This document shows positions 51,381 to 63,790 of a DNA stretch of 64,000 nucleotides, one piece after another. The first letter of the stretch is position 1, and every line of letters begins with the position of its first letter. Source of the stretch: Palaemon carinicauda (Eukaryota; Arthropoda; Malacostraca; Decapoda; Palaemonidae). The stretch is from positions 17,405,351 to 17,469,350 of the forward strand of contig NC_090743.1 of NCBI RefSeq assembly GCF_036898095.1, written 5' to 3'. The position numbers and the translations under genes were made by a program. The notes below the pieces were generated by a model. It saw only the letters and a list, made by a program, of their open reading frames with translations. It was not told where the DNA came from and did no database searches.

Positions 51381-54300
51381 GTAATTTAATTTGTCTCGGT
51401 AGAGTTAAGATGTCTTGCTTTCCCGTCAAAACCTTTTAACCGCATCGTGATTAAAAGCAACTGGCCTAAAGTTTTAGAAATGCAGTTTTCTTTTCAGGAT
51501 GGTAACTAAGACTTCTCTTAGGAGTGGACTTTGTCGCTTCCCTTAGAGAAGTAACGGGTTCCATCTACCTTCCTTGGTACTTTTGGGTCTGCTTGCTAAG
51601 GTATGGTTTCTGAGGGTGTTACAGTTTACTACTGCACTCTGCTTCTGCTTACCTTTGTTCCTGCAGCTCTGGCATAGGAACGAGAGAGTGGCAGAATGGT
51701 TCCCTTCGGGATCCCTTTGGCGTGAACCAAGAAACTGGCTTTAGCTATGTTTCAAAGGCAGCTCTTGATGCGGACCCTCAACTTGAACAAAGTTTGTTGA
51801 CATTATGCAGTGAGCGCTACCCAGAGGTCCGCCTCCAGATGTTGGACAACTTCCCCTTCAGAGGGAGAGTTAACCTCCACCAGGTATTGGGCAACTTTTC
51901 CTTCCGAGGGAGAGTTATCCCCCACCAGCCACTGTCCAGCAACCTTCCTGCTTGCAGGGAGAATTACCGACACCAGTAACAGGGGTTGGGCGCCTTTCCC
52001 ACTCGTGTGAGAGTCTACCTTCGTCTGAGTGTTTTCTTCTTGGGGGATTCCTCCAGCAGGTATTGGATTCGTCTATGTTTCACACTTACTCTTCGGAGAT
52101 TGGCAACGAAGGAGTTAAGTGACTGATTGCAGTTCTTGCTCATTGCTTTCGTACTCTTAGGGTACAAAACAAGTCTTGTGAGCAATTTCTCTTTGGGGTC
52201 TTTGCCGTAAATTGTTATGCCTGCCGACTGCTTGCACTTGCCGCCTCTCCCATCGACAAGTCTCGTAGGCTTTGCCTCTTTGGAGTTATTGCCGACATCC
52301 AGCCTTTGGGCACAACAAAGCTCTTAGAGCTGTGTGAGGCCAGGCCCTTCAGGACCTGTGCCTCATGATTTCAACCTCTTATGAGGAAGGAACTGCTCAT
52401 AGGATATAACTCTTCAGGGTTACTGTATTGCTACTTCAGTAGCGTGTACTTAATCACATTACCTCCAGCCATCCTTACAGGCAAGAGTCAGCTCTCTCCA
52501 TGTCAGCACTTGCCAGTGTTCGTTAATGCCCCGCAGTGTTCGCTAAATCTTGCCAGTGCTCGCTGGTACTTGTAGCATTTGCTGGCAAGCCTGGACAAAC
52601 CTGCATAGTGTTTGTGTTCTTTGCATTCTGGGGGAAAAAATCCTTACATGCCAGACTTCGCTTCTTCATGGCAAACTCCCTTCCCTGAGGAGGTTTGCAC
52701 ATAGGCATTTGTGAACACCCCATAAAAGGCTGAAATAAAAGGCTGAAACGAACTCCTTCGGTTACACATGCACGCTTGTCTAGACAAAACCTCAGGGTTA
52801 TTGCCATAAATATGTTTACGGTGCATCGCTTGTGGCTGCTGCATGCCATCTTGCTAGATGCCGAGTTTCGTGAAACATCCTTTGGAGTTACTTTTTTAGG
52901 CTTGTTTTCCCTAGAGAATGGAGAGCTCTTTTGAGCAATTACAACAGGCTAGCGAGACATACCCTTTCTAGATTATTTTTTGCAAGTCTCTAGTCCTAAG
53001 AGATTAGTGTCACTTTCTGCTAGTACTTTCTTACGGAGACGTTTGTCCTGCCCAGAAAGCGTCCAGGCAAACATTTAATACCAACGTAGGTATGATCGGT
53101 GCGCTAGCTGCATGTACTTTTCGTGGGTGCTTGCATGCTCATGAACATATTAACAATGCTACAGCTAGCCAGTGACCAATTTCTTTGGGCAATAATGCTG
53201 CGATTCATCGCACATACAGTACATAATTCTCACAAGCTAGTTCAGACACGCTTTCGAACAGTTACTCAGAGACAAAGAAGTTATGTTTGTATAACCGCAT
53301 GTGGGCAAGTGATCTTTTACTGCCGACAAGGTCCATGTACCATCATGCAATTAGATTCGATGGTTGTACCCCTTATGGGAAATCAGGTTATGCATTACTC
53401 TCCTACCTTCCCGTAACTAGACATAAATAATCTTCCTTATAGTATAATCTTCTTCCATTTCAAGCAGTTCCTTCCTAACATTGGGATCTTAGTATTTATA
53501 ATACTTAGACTCCAGAACGTCGCATAAGTGAATCTTAATGCCAGTTTTGCCGATCGGCTTACTCGACAACGATTGCTTAGGAGATTCACTGTAAAACCAT
53601 TGTCCTCCAGAGAGTAGTGGGTGCTCTGGTGTTACAATTCTGTAAGCATACTTACAAGGCAAACTCTAATTGGATTGAAGGCAGTTGGAGGACAGGATTT
53701 CCCCCCTACAGAGCAGTTGCTTGCAACTATTTGCAAGTCTCGACATCAATTGACTTGAGATCTTTACTTGCTAAACAATCTCTCATCCCCTTGGGAGTAA
53801 CCAATGAGAATTTACCTTTCCTTTGAGAGACAAGGTTCCTTGTGCCTCTCAATGGAACTTGCCAACCCTTTTGTGCGGAGCAACAGACACAATCCCTGGG
53901 AGGTGTTGGCTACCCTACTGGGTAGTTGGGTGACCAGGTAACCCAGAGCCCATCCCAGTTTCGATATATCTGAGGGAAAAATTATTTCTTCATGGATAGA
54001 CGGCTGGTACAACACATCTCCCATAGCCTTAATTGGCTTTTACGAGTGAATGCTTACTCCTGTAGGAGCACATAACGTTTCCCGCCAGGCTTCTACGGGA
54101 GGCAGGTCGTACGAGAGTACTTTGATCCATTCCACTTGGTCGTGAGCACAGACCCTGGTCTCGCGAGGGAGTCTTGTGCAGTGCTGCACGCCTATTCACT
54201 AAGCACTAGCGAAGTGAGTGGGTGAGCTCCTCTGCCTGATGGATGTCTGCCTGTGATCTAGGTCGCCCATTATATTAATGTCAGAGGTGGATACTGTACT

Positions 54301-54591
54301 CCAGTTGCTAGGCTGAACTTTGGTCGGTCTCTGTACTTAAAGAGGGATACATCGTTTATTTCATGCTCTCTCACCCTCCTCTATCTCTACATTTGATGTT
54401 GTCCGATTTTTACGCAAAGGGATCCTTGAAGGAACATGCCCTTCCGGCCGAAGTCCAGACAATGCTAGGGAAGGACACTCTCCAAGAGGTCTCGGACAGG
54501 TTTCCTGGCATCTACAGCCAGTGATTCCTTATAGAAAATATGGCTGGAGGCTGTAGATCAGGCATCAGCCTCTCAGTCCTGAACAAGTTTG

Positions 54592-54640
54592 TCCAACAAA
54601 CTGTTCAAGATGGAGACAAACAAACTGTTCAAGATGGAGA
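54592..54640. repeat. 21-bp tandem duplication within decayed RT
   Basis: Two adjacent copies of ACAAACTGTTCAAGATGGAG (plus one base), in the region equivalent to the conserved RT segment ending METTKS. It arose after the element decayed or contributed to its decay. Confidence 0.85.
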
Positions 54641-57464
54641 CATCCCAGATGGTCAGGCAGACTGTCAGAACAGAGGGCTTCATAAGCGGACAGATATACC
54701 AGTTCAAGGTGCGATGCTTGTCCATAGCACCTCAGGTGTTCACTCAGGTTGTCACCCTAGTGTCCACCTGAGCTCACAAGAATGGCATTCGTCTCCATTA
54801 TTTAGATGATTGGCTAGTTCGAGCAGACATGAGGGAGACCCATTTCCTTCACCGAGACATTTTGCCTTTTGCCAGGATCTGGTGATTATGTTAAATTATG
54901 AAAAGTCGCACCTGCAACCTTCTCAAGAGATGGTATATCTAGGGATGAAAATCAAACTAGACAGTTTTCCGTCCGAGGAACGAAAAAAGTGGCTGAGAGA
55001 GGTACAGTAGCACAATCCTTTTTCTTGCTGGACAAGTTGCCTGCTGCTGTGACACCTAATTTCTCTAGAGAAGTTGATTCTCAACAGCTTTATGCATTTG
55101 TTCTCTACAGTGGCAGCTACCTATTGGTCTCAGTGCCTCGACCCACGAACACCTCAGTGCCGGAGGTCTAGAGCAGAAGAGAGACCTGAGTACCTGAATG
55201 GGCGGGTGTTGGACACCAACCTGGTCAGGGGAGTGGATTTGTTGCTCTTCATAGACGCATCAAAAGAAGGGGTGGTGGGCTCACCTATTGCCCTTCACGG
55301 CATCCAGACTTTTGGTCCGAATACAAGTGGCAGTGCCACATAAACCTCCTGGAATCAAGACAGCTCCTTTCAGGGCACTCCGTTGTGCCATTTAGGGACA
55401 ACACTACGTTGGTGTCACACACAAACAAGCAAGAAAGTACTTTTCACGGCACCTTTACCAATTAGCTGTGGAATCCTCGAAGGGACGGAAAATAACAAGG
55501 TAGCCTTTCAGCCCGTTTCATTCCAGCAAAATGCTCTTGCTGGTGGACAATCTGAGCAGGAGGACCCAATTAGCAGGCTCCGAATGGTATTTTGAAATGA
55601 CAGATAGCCAACAAAGTTTGATTGAATTTCTCCAATAATTGACTTGTTTGCGTCCTTCCTAAACCGGAATCTTCCAATGTACTGCACGCCAGTACTGAAT
55701 CCCCAGCAATCTCGCAAGATACCTTTCAACATCTATGGAACAGGACAGACATTTACACGTTCCCCTCTTTCTGCATAGTAAGGAGGCTCCTAAACATAGT
55801 CAGGGTATCGCAAGATCTCTCGATGACCCTAGTAGCTCAGTTGTGGCAACATACAGAATGATTCCCGGACTTTCTGCATCTGCTCACAGAGGCACCAAAG
55901 AGAGCTCCCTCCACTTGCCGATCTGCTAGAACAACCTTGTGGAGACTTTCCATCAATGTGATTTCATTGCTTCATTTTCACATTTGGAGGTTATCTAGCA
56001 ACTCCTTGGAAAGAAAGGCTTTTGAGACTAGGGACAAAAGAATGGCAAGATACTAATGGAGAAACCTGTTTTAGTATATCGGACAAAGTGGACCCTTGTT
56101 TGGGGTTGTGTCATAGACTGTCACTTGGATTTAAGCCTCGTTTCAAACTGAACAGAGATAACATTCCTTCCTCAACGGAATAGTCTCTCCTTGTGCGGAA
56201 TTTTTAGCACATCTGCCATCATTTGGGAATCAGACCAACCCCCGGGAACGTAGTAGAAATGCTTTGTTCACTGAAAGGAGCACCGTCTTCATCAAAAACC
56301 AGATAATGACTTGACCCAGAAGATGGTCTTTCTCCTAGCTCAGACTTCTGCACAGAGAATCAACAAGCTACATGGTATGTCCTATGACATTGCCCATTCA
56401 CGGGGATGGGGTAAGTTTCGTCTCTGAGTCATAGCCAAGACTCAAAATTCAGCTGGAGCGGATCCTAGAATCAGTCCGTTTCCAGGTTTAGAGTCTCTGT
56501 TCTGTATCAAAGGACCCAGACCAGTTGTTACTTTGCCCTGTGAGGGCTAGGAAGAAATGCTTAAAAAGAACCTCCAGAGCTAGCCCTCAGATCAGCAGGC
56601 TCATAGTGAGCATGGGGAGAACCAGAGGAAAATTACAAAAGAACTCTATATTAGACAGGAAATTGAGAGAGCCATGCAACCAGGCTCCTCACCTAATATT
56701 TGTCATCCCCATGCTCATGAAGTCAAGGCTTGTCAGACATTCCTGGCACTCAAAAGAATTTTTCTGTGACATAGGTGTTACAAGCGGGGCTGTGGAAATG
56801 GTAAACAATAGGTAGACGCCCACTACCTGCAAGACAGGGACCTGGATATTATATTTACCTTAAGTCCTGTGGTGGCTGCACGAAACTTGGTCAGTAACAC
56901 CTCAGCCTCCTTGTAGAACAAGTAGCAGTTGGTTGAGGGAAGATGTTACCCATGATTAAGTCTAGGATGAACGTGTGAGTGACTTGCCACTCCCTTTTTC
57001 GTCCTCCCCTCTCTTGGGTTCAGCATCCGAAGAACTCTGCAAGCTGACCTCCCCTGACAGCAGGTAGGTACCATACCCTTTGTGTAACCTGATATATGTT
57101 TATATACTTTTTATGTTCCACGTTCTCTAAGCAAGGGGGAGTCTGGCAGTGTCCAGTTTAAGTGAGGAGTTTGGCTCCAAAATTACGCTTACCTGGTCAG
57201 ATCACAGTGCTGATTCTACACCTAAAACGGATTGCCCTGGGACAGTTACCAGCCTGCTGGTTTTAGGACTTCCACCCACAATTGGATTGAATCTACTACC
57301 TAAAGAGTGAAAGGTTTATATATAGTGATGAAAAAAAAATTATAAATTTGGTATAATTTGTATTTTATAACTATACAAACCTCTTTACACATACTGGTTC
57401 CTCCATCACCTGTCGCTATTGCAAAGTGATGGTTGTTTACTAGTACAGGTGTGAGCGAGGTGGT

Positions 57465-57560
57465 GGGTCTACCCCATCCGCTAACTAGTAAACTAGGGGG
57501 GGGTATTTACACCTCGAAAAAGCTTTAATGGCTGGTTTCAGCTATCGCCGAAATAATACT
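57465..57560 (-). repeat. Element H right inverted terminal repeat
   Basis: Inverted copy of 51295-51380. A-rich and AAATACAAATTA-type sequence follows. 57340-57440 may hold a degenerate internal complementary region. Confidence 0.75.
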
Positions 57561-57610
57561 CCTAAGTAAAGAGCTCCGGGTTTGTATAATTAGGAAAAAT
57601 ACAAATTATT

Positions 57611-59099
57611 CCAAATTTGTTATATTTGTAAAGACTATCTTGGGTGATGAAACATTTGACTAATGTTGCATGGAAGATTTTAATTAACAGAATTAAAGTT
57701 TTTGTGGTAAGTTTATGCATAAGGCTCTGTGCACATTTTCCAAAGCATGGAGTTGGGTTTGGTTGAGTTAGTACCTTATATACTCGTGTAACCTGCAATC
57801 TTGCTTATTGGCTGATCCCCAAATTTTCAACCATAAAAAGTTATCATGCAAGTTACAATTGTAAGACCAAATTATAATAAAGTAATTTCCCTCCATCTCT
57901 TTATCCCAAGTGCTAGTTCAGTTAACTAAATAGAAAAAAATCAAAAGAGACAAGTATTATTAGTAACTCATATGTCTATAAGCAACTGAAAGAAAAATGT
58001 GTTTTGTTATGAACAACGGATTTTGGTAACCATACCTATTTTACTTGATTTTCAACTTTCGTATAGTCGAAAACAATTACTGCAGCTCTTGTAAATAATG
58101 TTAAGTAGAATATGACTGATATATTATTACAATACTTTAAACCCTTTTTTGGTATGGGAAAGGATGGGCAAGGAAATATACAGTTAAATTTAAGTAATAA
58201 GTTGTAGCTAAAACCGGGAAAACAAACAATATTAAAAAAAGCCATTAAAACAAAGACAAAAATTAGTTGATGGTGTATTCGTTTTATGAAAAAATAAACT
58301 AAATTGTACAAAAACTACCTTAGAAATTGGAAGAAGAGGTTAATAAATCAGTAAACTTTTTTAATCAAACACTGCAATGCTAAAGATTATAATATAAAAT
58401 CATCGCTCATCGGCAACAGGAATTAAACACCTTAATCTTTATCATGTTGTTAAACTCTGCAGTAAATGAAATATGAGAAAAGTATTTTTGATGAAATTTG
58501 CACACCTTTATATGCTAGAATGAAAATGATAGTTCAATTGATAATTGTCTCTTTTAGCAAGAGGAAAAAAAATCCATTATTAGTTTTCCTTATTCAGCTG
58601 ATTTGGAAAGCATAGATGGTAGTCTCAATCATCTTATAAACATAAACAATAGGAAAGATGTAAATACATTTCGATTATAATTCATAAGGAAAATATGTGA
58701 ATGCTACATGCTTTACTCTTGGTTACAGTTTTTTTTATTCTATACTTGTTGACCTCGGTAAATTTACATAAAGTTTTGTCAATTGCGTAGCCTGACCATG
58801 CAGTACATACTTTAATTTTATATCTTGTGCATGATGCACCCACCTTAAATTTGCCTTTAAAATTAGGTCTTCATAAGTCACATGATACTCTAGTATACAG
58901 TATATGGTAATTTAATTAGTTAAAGATTACAGTATTTCTAAATTTTTAGGTGGTTCAGTAATCATTCTTGTCATTTATGTTTTTCTTTGTAAGCTCAATT
59001 TGTATCAATTTTAGGTAATTTTTCATAACTGTTATGGTTATAGCATCATGCCATTATTTTTTTATCATCTGGGTGACTGACTTTGAAATCCCATTTTAG
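57611..59099. other. MTAP intron upstream of exon 59100
   Basis: AT-rich non-coding sequence containing the second copy of a dispersed repeat (58525-58680). Short frames on the minus strand (57562-57798 and 58036-58311) have no recognisable similarity. It ends in the acceptor TTTTAG at 59094-59099. Confidence 0.6.
58525..58680 (+). repeat. Dispersed repeat, copy 2
   Basis: Diverged direct copy of 1976-2125, including CAGCTGATTTGGAAAGCAT and GGAAAGATGTA. No coding capacity or terminal repeats seen. Confidence 0.7.
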
Positions 59100-59218
59100 G
59101 TCATTCTTGCAAAGGAACTTGGATTGTTCTATGCCGCTGTTGCCATGGCAACAGACATGGATAGCTGGAAAGATGATGGAGAACCAGTGAATGTGGAAAA
59201 GGTGCTGAGGACAATGAA
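59100..59218 (+). CDS. MTAP: MTAP exon ([16 protein letters not shown] segment)
   Basis: Encodes [23 protein letters not shown], then NVEKVLRTM. The Asp-x-Asp in MATDMD corresponds to the purine-contacting acidic residues of the family. The acceptor AG is 59098-59099. The exon ends with two bases of a Lys codon before GTAAGT (59219), completed at 59722. Confidence 0.95.
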
Positions 59219-59721
59219 GTAAGTAGCCTTTGTTAATCCTGTAATTCCTAAGGGTAAGGGCCTTCTAAGGATTTGTTCTCTCTTCTTTACCTTCAATTTC
59301 AACTGCAGGCCTTTCCCCCAATTGCTCCTGTGTGCTGAATGTTCCCCTAAGCCCTAGCACCATGCTATAAGGCCCTGAACCATAGATACTATCTTAGGGT
59401 AAGGTAATCGTGCAAGTTATTGATTTAAATGAAAAATCATATTTTTTCACATGATTATTTATCAGGTTCAAAATATGGAATAGATCTAAGTAAAACATGG
59501 TAAAGTATAGTATTTGTCCCATTTTATCCTTTTGCCATTCATAATATAAGATTTTTGTAAATTAATTTTGTTGATTTACTTTTATTATTAAGATTATCAT
59601 TTTCCATCTGTTATGCACCACTGTAGTGTATTATTTCAAGGAAGGAACATAAAATTGAAATAAGTCTAGTGTACAGGTATCTTGATGATTAAATGATTAA
59701 ACCGATTGTTTCTATTTGCAG
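59219..59721. other. Short MTAP intron (503 bp)
   Basis: The only MTAP intron in the window without a recognised transposon. It has a consensus GTAAGT donor and a TTGCAG acceptor. Confidence 0.75.
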
Positions 59722-59812
59722 GCAGAATTCAGAGAAAGTGACCAACTTACTAAAGAAGGTTATTTCCAAGATTGCTGCAGAGGACTGGGATAGCAGAATT
59801 AAAGCAAGCAAG
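59722..59812 (+). CDS. MTAP: MTAP exon (C-terminal helical segment)
   Basis: Encodes QNSEKVTNLLKKVISKIAAEDW followed by DSRIKASK, corresponding to the C-terminal helix of the enzyme. It ends on a whole codon before GTAAAT at 59813, so a final short exon probably lies downstream. Alternatively the frame reads through for nine codons to a stop near 59841, giving a different C-terminus; the splice reading is preferred because the family usually has further residues here. Confidence 0.9.
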
Positions 59813-60184
59813 GTAAATTGTGATGCATTTTGTTCTATTTAGATTTAACTCTATGGAAAAGAATTTTCATGGAAAACACAGTTGAAAAGGTGACGGTATT
59901 AACATTTTTAATTTAATCATAAATAAAGATTTCACAATTAAAGTTTACAAATATGTTATTTTTATTAATAAAATAAATTTTTGAATATACTTACCCGATA
60001 ATCATGTAGCTGTCAACTCCGTTGCCCGACAGAATTCTATGGAGGGATACGCCAGCTATCACAATACTAGAAGGGGGTGTATTTACCAGCGCCACCTGTG
60101 GCCAGGTACTCAAGTACTTCTTGTTGACACCTCCTCAATTATTCCTCGGTCCACTGGTTCTCTATGGGGAGGAAGGGAGGGTCG

Positions 60185-60290
60185 ATTAAATCATGATTAT
60201 CGGGTAAGTATATTCAAAAATTTATTTTATTAATAAAAATAACATTTTTCAATATTAAACTTACCCGATAATCATGTAGCTGATTCACAC
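60185..60290 (-). repeat. Element F internal complementary region
   Basis: On the + strand: ATCGGGTAAGTATATTCAAA.. then AAATAACATTTTTCAATATT.. then ..CTTACCCGATAATCATG, that is, right terminus joined to left terminus. Confidence 0.92.
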
Positions 60291-60667
60291 CCAGGGGGGT
60301 GGGTGAAAACCAGTGTACAAGATTAAAGGATAGCTAAGTATCCCATATTTCATATAATCAGTTATCCACAATAACAATGAAATAATAAGTACCTGGTAAG
60401 GAAGTCGACTTGAACCGTTACTCTGCCTTTAATAAGATCGTCTTCCTTACTGAGCGCAGCGTTCCTCTTGGGAGGCTGAATCAACTCAAAGGTGCTAAAG
60501 TATACAGGGCTGCAACCCATACTAAAGGACCTCATCACAACCTTTAACCTTGGCGCTTCTCAAGAAAGAATTGACCACCCGCCAAATCAACAAGGATGTG
60601 GAAGGCTTCTTAGCCGACCGTACAACCCATAAAAAGTATTCAAGAGAAAGGTTAAAAAGTTATGGGA

Positions 60668-63052
60668 TTATGGGAATGTAGTGGCTGAGCCCTCGCCTAC
60701 TACTGCATTCGTTGCTACGAATGGACCCAGGGTGTAGCAGTACTCGTAAAGAGACTGGACATCTTTGAGATAGAATGATGCGAACACTGACTTGTTTCTC
60801 CAATAGGTTGCATCCATAACACTCTGCAGAGAACGGTTCTGTTTGAAGGCCACTGAAGTAGCCACAGCTCTCACTTCATGTGTCCTTACCTTCAGCAAAG
60901 CAAGGTCTTCTTCCTTCAGATGAGAATTTGCTTCTCTAATCAGAAGCCTGATGTAGTAAGAAACTGAGTTCTTAGACATTGGTAGAGAAGGCTTCTTGAT
61001 AGCACACCATAAGGCTTCTGATTGTCCTCGTAATGGTTTTGACCTTCTTAGATAGTACTTAAGAGCTCTAACTGGGCAAAGTACTCTCTCCAGTTCGTTC
61101 CCCACCATGTTGGACAGGCTTGGGATCTCGAACGACTTAGGCCAAGGACGGGAAGGAAGCTCGTTTTTAGCCAAAAAACCGAGCTGCAAGGAACATGTAG
61201 CCGTTTCAGATGTGAAACCTATGTTCCTGCTGAAGGCGTGGATCTCACTTACTCTTTTACCTGTTGCTAAGCACACGAGGAAAAGAGTTTTTAATGTGAG
61301 GTCCTTAAAAGAGGCTGATTGGAGCGGTTCAAATCCTGATGACATTAGGAACCTTAGGACCACGTCTAGATTCCAGCCTGGAGTGGACAACCGACGTTCC
61401 TTTGAGGTCTCAAAAGACCTAAGGAGGTCCTGTAGATCTTTGTTGGAGGAAAGATCCAAGCCTCTGTGGCGGAAAACCGCTGCCAACAAACTTCTGTAAC
61501 CCTTGATCGTAGGAGCTGATAGGGATCTTACGTTCCTTAGATGTAACAGGAAGTCAGCAATCTGGGTTACATTGGTACTGGTTGAGGAAAACTGCATTGG
61601 CCTTGCACCAGCTTCGGAAGACTTCCCATTAAGACTGATAGACTCTGAGAGTGGATGTCGTCCTTGCTCTGGCAATCGCTCTGGCTGCCTCCTTCGAAAA
61701 GCCTCTAGCTCTTGAGAGTCTTTCGATAGTCTGAAGGCAGTCAGACGAAGAGCGTGGAGGTTTGGGTGTACCTTCTTTACGTGAGGTTGACGCAGAAGGT
61801 CCACTCTAGGAGGAAGAGTCCTGGGAACGTCGACCAGCCATTGCAGTACCTCAGTGAACCATTCTCTCGCGGGCCAGAGGGGAGCAACCAACGTCAGCCG
61901 TGTCCCTTTGTGAGAGGCGAACTTCTGAAGTACCCTGTTGACAATCTTGAACGGCGGGAATGCATACAGGTTGAGATGGGACCAATCCAGCAGAAAGGCA
62001 TCCACGCGAACTGCTGCTGGGTCTGGAATCGGAGAACAATACAAGAGGAGCCTCTTGGTCATCGAGGTAGCGAAGAGATCTATGGTTGGCTGACCCCACA
62101 GGGCCCAAAGTCTGCTGCAAACATTCTTGTGAAGGGTCCACTCTGTGGGGAAGACCTGACCCTTCCGGCTGAGGCGATCTGCCATGACATTCATATCGCC
62201 CTGAATGAGCCTCGTTACCAGCGTGAGCTTTCGATCTTTTGACCAAATGAGGAGGTCCCTTGCGATCTCGAACAACTTCCTCGAATGAGTCCCTCCCTGC
62301 TTGGAGATGTAAGCCAAGGCTGTGGTGTAGTCGGAGTTCACCTCCACCACCTTGTTAAGCTGGAGGGACTTGAAGTTTATCAAGGCCAAATGAACTGCCA
62401 ACAACTCCTTGCAATAGATGTGAAGTGTCCTTTGCTCCTGATTCCATGTTCCCGAGCATTCCTGTCCGTCCAGTGTCGCACCCCAGCCCGTGTCCGATGC
62501 GTCCGAGAAGAGACGGTGGTCGGAGGTCTGAACAGCCAAAGATAGACCTTCCTTGAGAAGAATGCTGTTCTTCCACCATGTTAGAGTAGACCTCATCTCT
62601 TCGGAAACAGGAACTGAGCCCGTCTCTAGCGTCATGTCCTTTATCCAGTGAGCAGCTAGATGATACTGAAGGGGGCGGAGGTGGAGTCTCCCTAACTCGA
62701 TGAACAGGGCCAGCGATGAAAGTGTCCCTGTTAGACTCATCCACTGCCTGACTAAGCATCGGTTCCTTCTCAGCATGCTCTGGATGCATTCTAGGGCTTG
62801 GAAGATCCTTGGGGCCGACGGACAAGTCTGAAAAGCTCGACTCTGAAGATCCATACCCAAGGAGACAATGGTCTGGGATGGAACGAGCTGAGACTCCTCA
62901 AAATTGACCAGGAGGCCCAGTTCCTTGGTCAGATCCATAGTCCATTTGAAAATCTCCAGACAGCGACGACTTGAGGGAGCTCTTAAAAGCCAGTCGTCTG
63001 ACGGAGCCGGACACAAGATCATGATACTGCTGCACAGTCTGTAAACTGTCAA
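60668..63052 (-). CDS. Element F fused RNase H / methyltransferase / recombinase frame (794 aa)
   Basis: A single frame. It enters at a gag-derived start, passes through SDDWLLRAPSS (the remains of the RT active site), the RT thumb, RNase H (LFSDASDTGWGATLDG, KELLAVHLAL, SDYTTALAYISKQGG with Tyr in place of Asn) and methyltransferase (DAFLLDW, YAFPPFKIV), then continues into the complete recombinase (GKRVSEIHAF, KVRTHEVRAVATS, FASFYLKD). Relative to E, one extra T in the GCAGTTTTCCTC run (about 61591-61594) fuses the two normally separate frames. The RT palm is missing, so self-copying is impossible, but the recombinase is uninterrupted. Whether the fused protein is made is unknown. Confidence 0.85.
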   Translation of the reverse strand: MTVYRLCSSIMILCPAPSDDWLLRAPSSRRCLEIFKWTMDLTKELGLLVNFEESQLVPSQTIVSLGMDLQSRAFQTCPSAPRIFQALECIQSMLRRNRCLVRQWMSLTGTLSSLALFIELGRLHLRPLQYHLAAHWIKDMTLETGSVPVSEEMRSTLTWWKNSILLKEGLSLAVQTSDHRLFSDASDTGWGATLDGQECSGTWNQEQRTLHIYCKELLAVHLALINFKSLQLNKVVEVNSDYTTALAYISKQGGTHSRKLFEIARDLLIWSKDRKLTLVTRLIQGDMNVMADRLSRKGQVFPTEWTLHKNVCSRLWALWGQPTIDLFATSMTKRLLLYCSPIPDPAAVRVDAFLLDWSHLNLYAFPPFKIVNRVLQKFASHKGTRLTLVAPLWPAREWFTEVLQWLVDVPRTLPPRVDLLRQPHVKKVHPNLHALRLTAFRLSKDSQELEAFRRRQPERLPEQGRHPLSESISLNGKSSEAGARPMQFSSTSTNVTQIADFLLHLRNVRSLSAPTIKGYRSLLAAVFRHRGLDLSSNKDLQDLLRSFETSKERRLSTPGWNLDVVLRFLMSSGFEPLQSASFKDLTLKTLFLVCLATGKRVSEIHAFSRNIGFTSETATCSLQLGFLAKNELPSRPWPKSFEIPSLSNMVGNELERVLCPVRALKYYLRRSKPLRGQSEALWCAIKKPSLPMSKNSVSYYIRLLIREANSHLKEEDLALLKVRTHEVRAVATSVAFKQNRSLQSVMDATYWRNKSVFASFYLKDVQSLYEYCYTLGPFVATNAVVGEGSATTFP

Positions 63053-63560
63053 TCATGGGCAAGCGAGGAAGTACAGTGACAACCCGAATCTGTCTAGACT
63101 GTCTGGGTCGTACAGACAACTCCTTAACGGGTTGCTGAGGTTGCCGCACTGCGTCACAACAAGTCCCTTCTGTTGGTTGTTGAACGTCTTCCCCGTGACA
63201 CATTGACTCCGTAAACAAAAAATCCTCTAACAAGGACTAAGCTTGGACTGCATGTCATGCAACACAGCTCAAGGTCTATGGGAGCAGGTGTGGTAACAGA
63301 CGGGATTAGCGGCTGAAGTGTAACCATTACCTTCCCTGTAAGCATGTTATGCTTAAAAAAAAAAAGAGATTATGCAGCTAAAGGCTCCCTCCAAATGACA
63401 GAGTCCTCAAGGGAATATCAGAAGGAGGGAGAAAAGAACTTTCTCATCTACAGGGACCTTATCCTAGAAAAGCTAAGTTCTCTGAGTGAGGGTTCACTGG
63501 TGCAAAGCAGCAGACTAGAAGGCAACGTTATGAAACTGCTTGACAGTCTAGTGAGTTGGC
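63053..63560 (-). pseudogene. Element F gag remnant
   Basis: Minus-strand gag-derived sequence in short frames (63233-62898 and 63345-63154), matching the segment of E just before the deletion junction. Low complexity; no conserved gag domain. Confidence 0.65.
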
Positions 63561-63589
63561 AACAACCCAAGATGTGTTGAGAAGCATGC

Positions 63590-63790
63590 GGTAAGGTATG
63601 CAGAGCATGATGTATGCAGAGTATGCTGAATGCAGAGCATGCTGTATGTAGAGCATGTTGTATGCAGAGCATGCTGAATGCAGAGCATGCTGTATGCAGA
63701 GCATGTTGTATGCAGAGCATGCTGAATGCAGAGCATGCTGAATGCTGAGCATGTAGTAAGCAGAGCCTGCTGTAAGCAGAGCCTGCTGAA
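63590..63790. repeat. 16-bp satellite inside element F gag
   Basis: About 12 tandem 16-bp units of the form GCAGAGCATGCTGAAT (+ strand), often grouped as 48-bp triplets. On the element's coding strand the unit is CATGCTCTGCATACAG-like, the same core as the 21-bp satellite of E. Several frames stay open across it. Confidence 0.88.

Larger units (their letters stand above)
51275..57610 (+). mobile_element. Decayed full-length DIRS-like element (second lineage), copy H
   Basis: Terminal regions are inverted repeats: the left (51295-51380, with CGGCGATAGCTGAAACCAGC) is complementary to the right (57450-57560, with GCTGGTTTCAGCTATCGCCG). The order of remnants is gag-like low-complexity sequence, RT (GGCRSGISLSVLN near 54545; YQFKVRCLSIAPQVFTQVV at 54690-54760; YLDDWLV at 54799-54816), RNase H (LFIDASKEG near 55245; RDNTTLVSH near 55390), methyltransferase (DLFASFLNRNLPMYC near 55640-55690) and recombinase (56300-56815, with LLCPVRARKKCLKRTS). 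All are riddled with stops. The terminal repeats differ from those of A-F, so this is a separate lineage. Confidence 0.85.

Noticed and set aside
57562..58311. Minus-strand frames of 78 and 91 codons
   Set aside because: AT-rich intron sequence with no recognisable protein similarity; length is compatible with chance.
59813..59841. Read-through of the exon at 59722 as the natural MTAP C-terminus
   Set aside because: A good GT donor follows a whole codon and the family normally has more residues; it remains possible but is less likely than a further exon.
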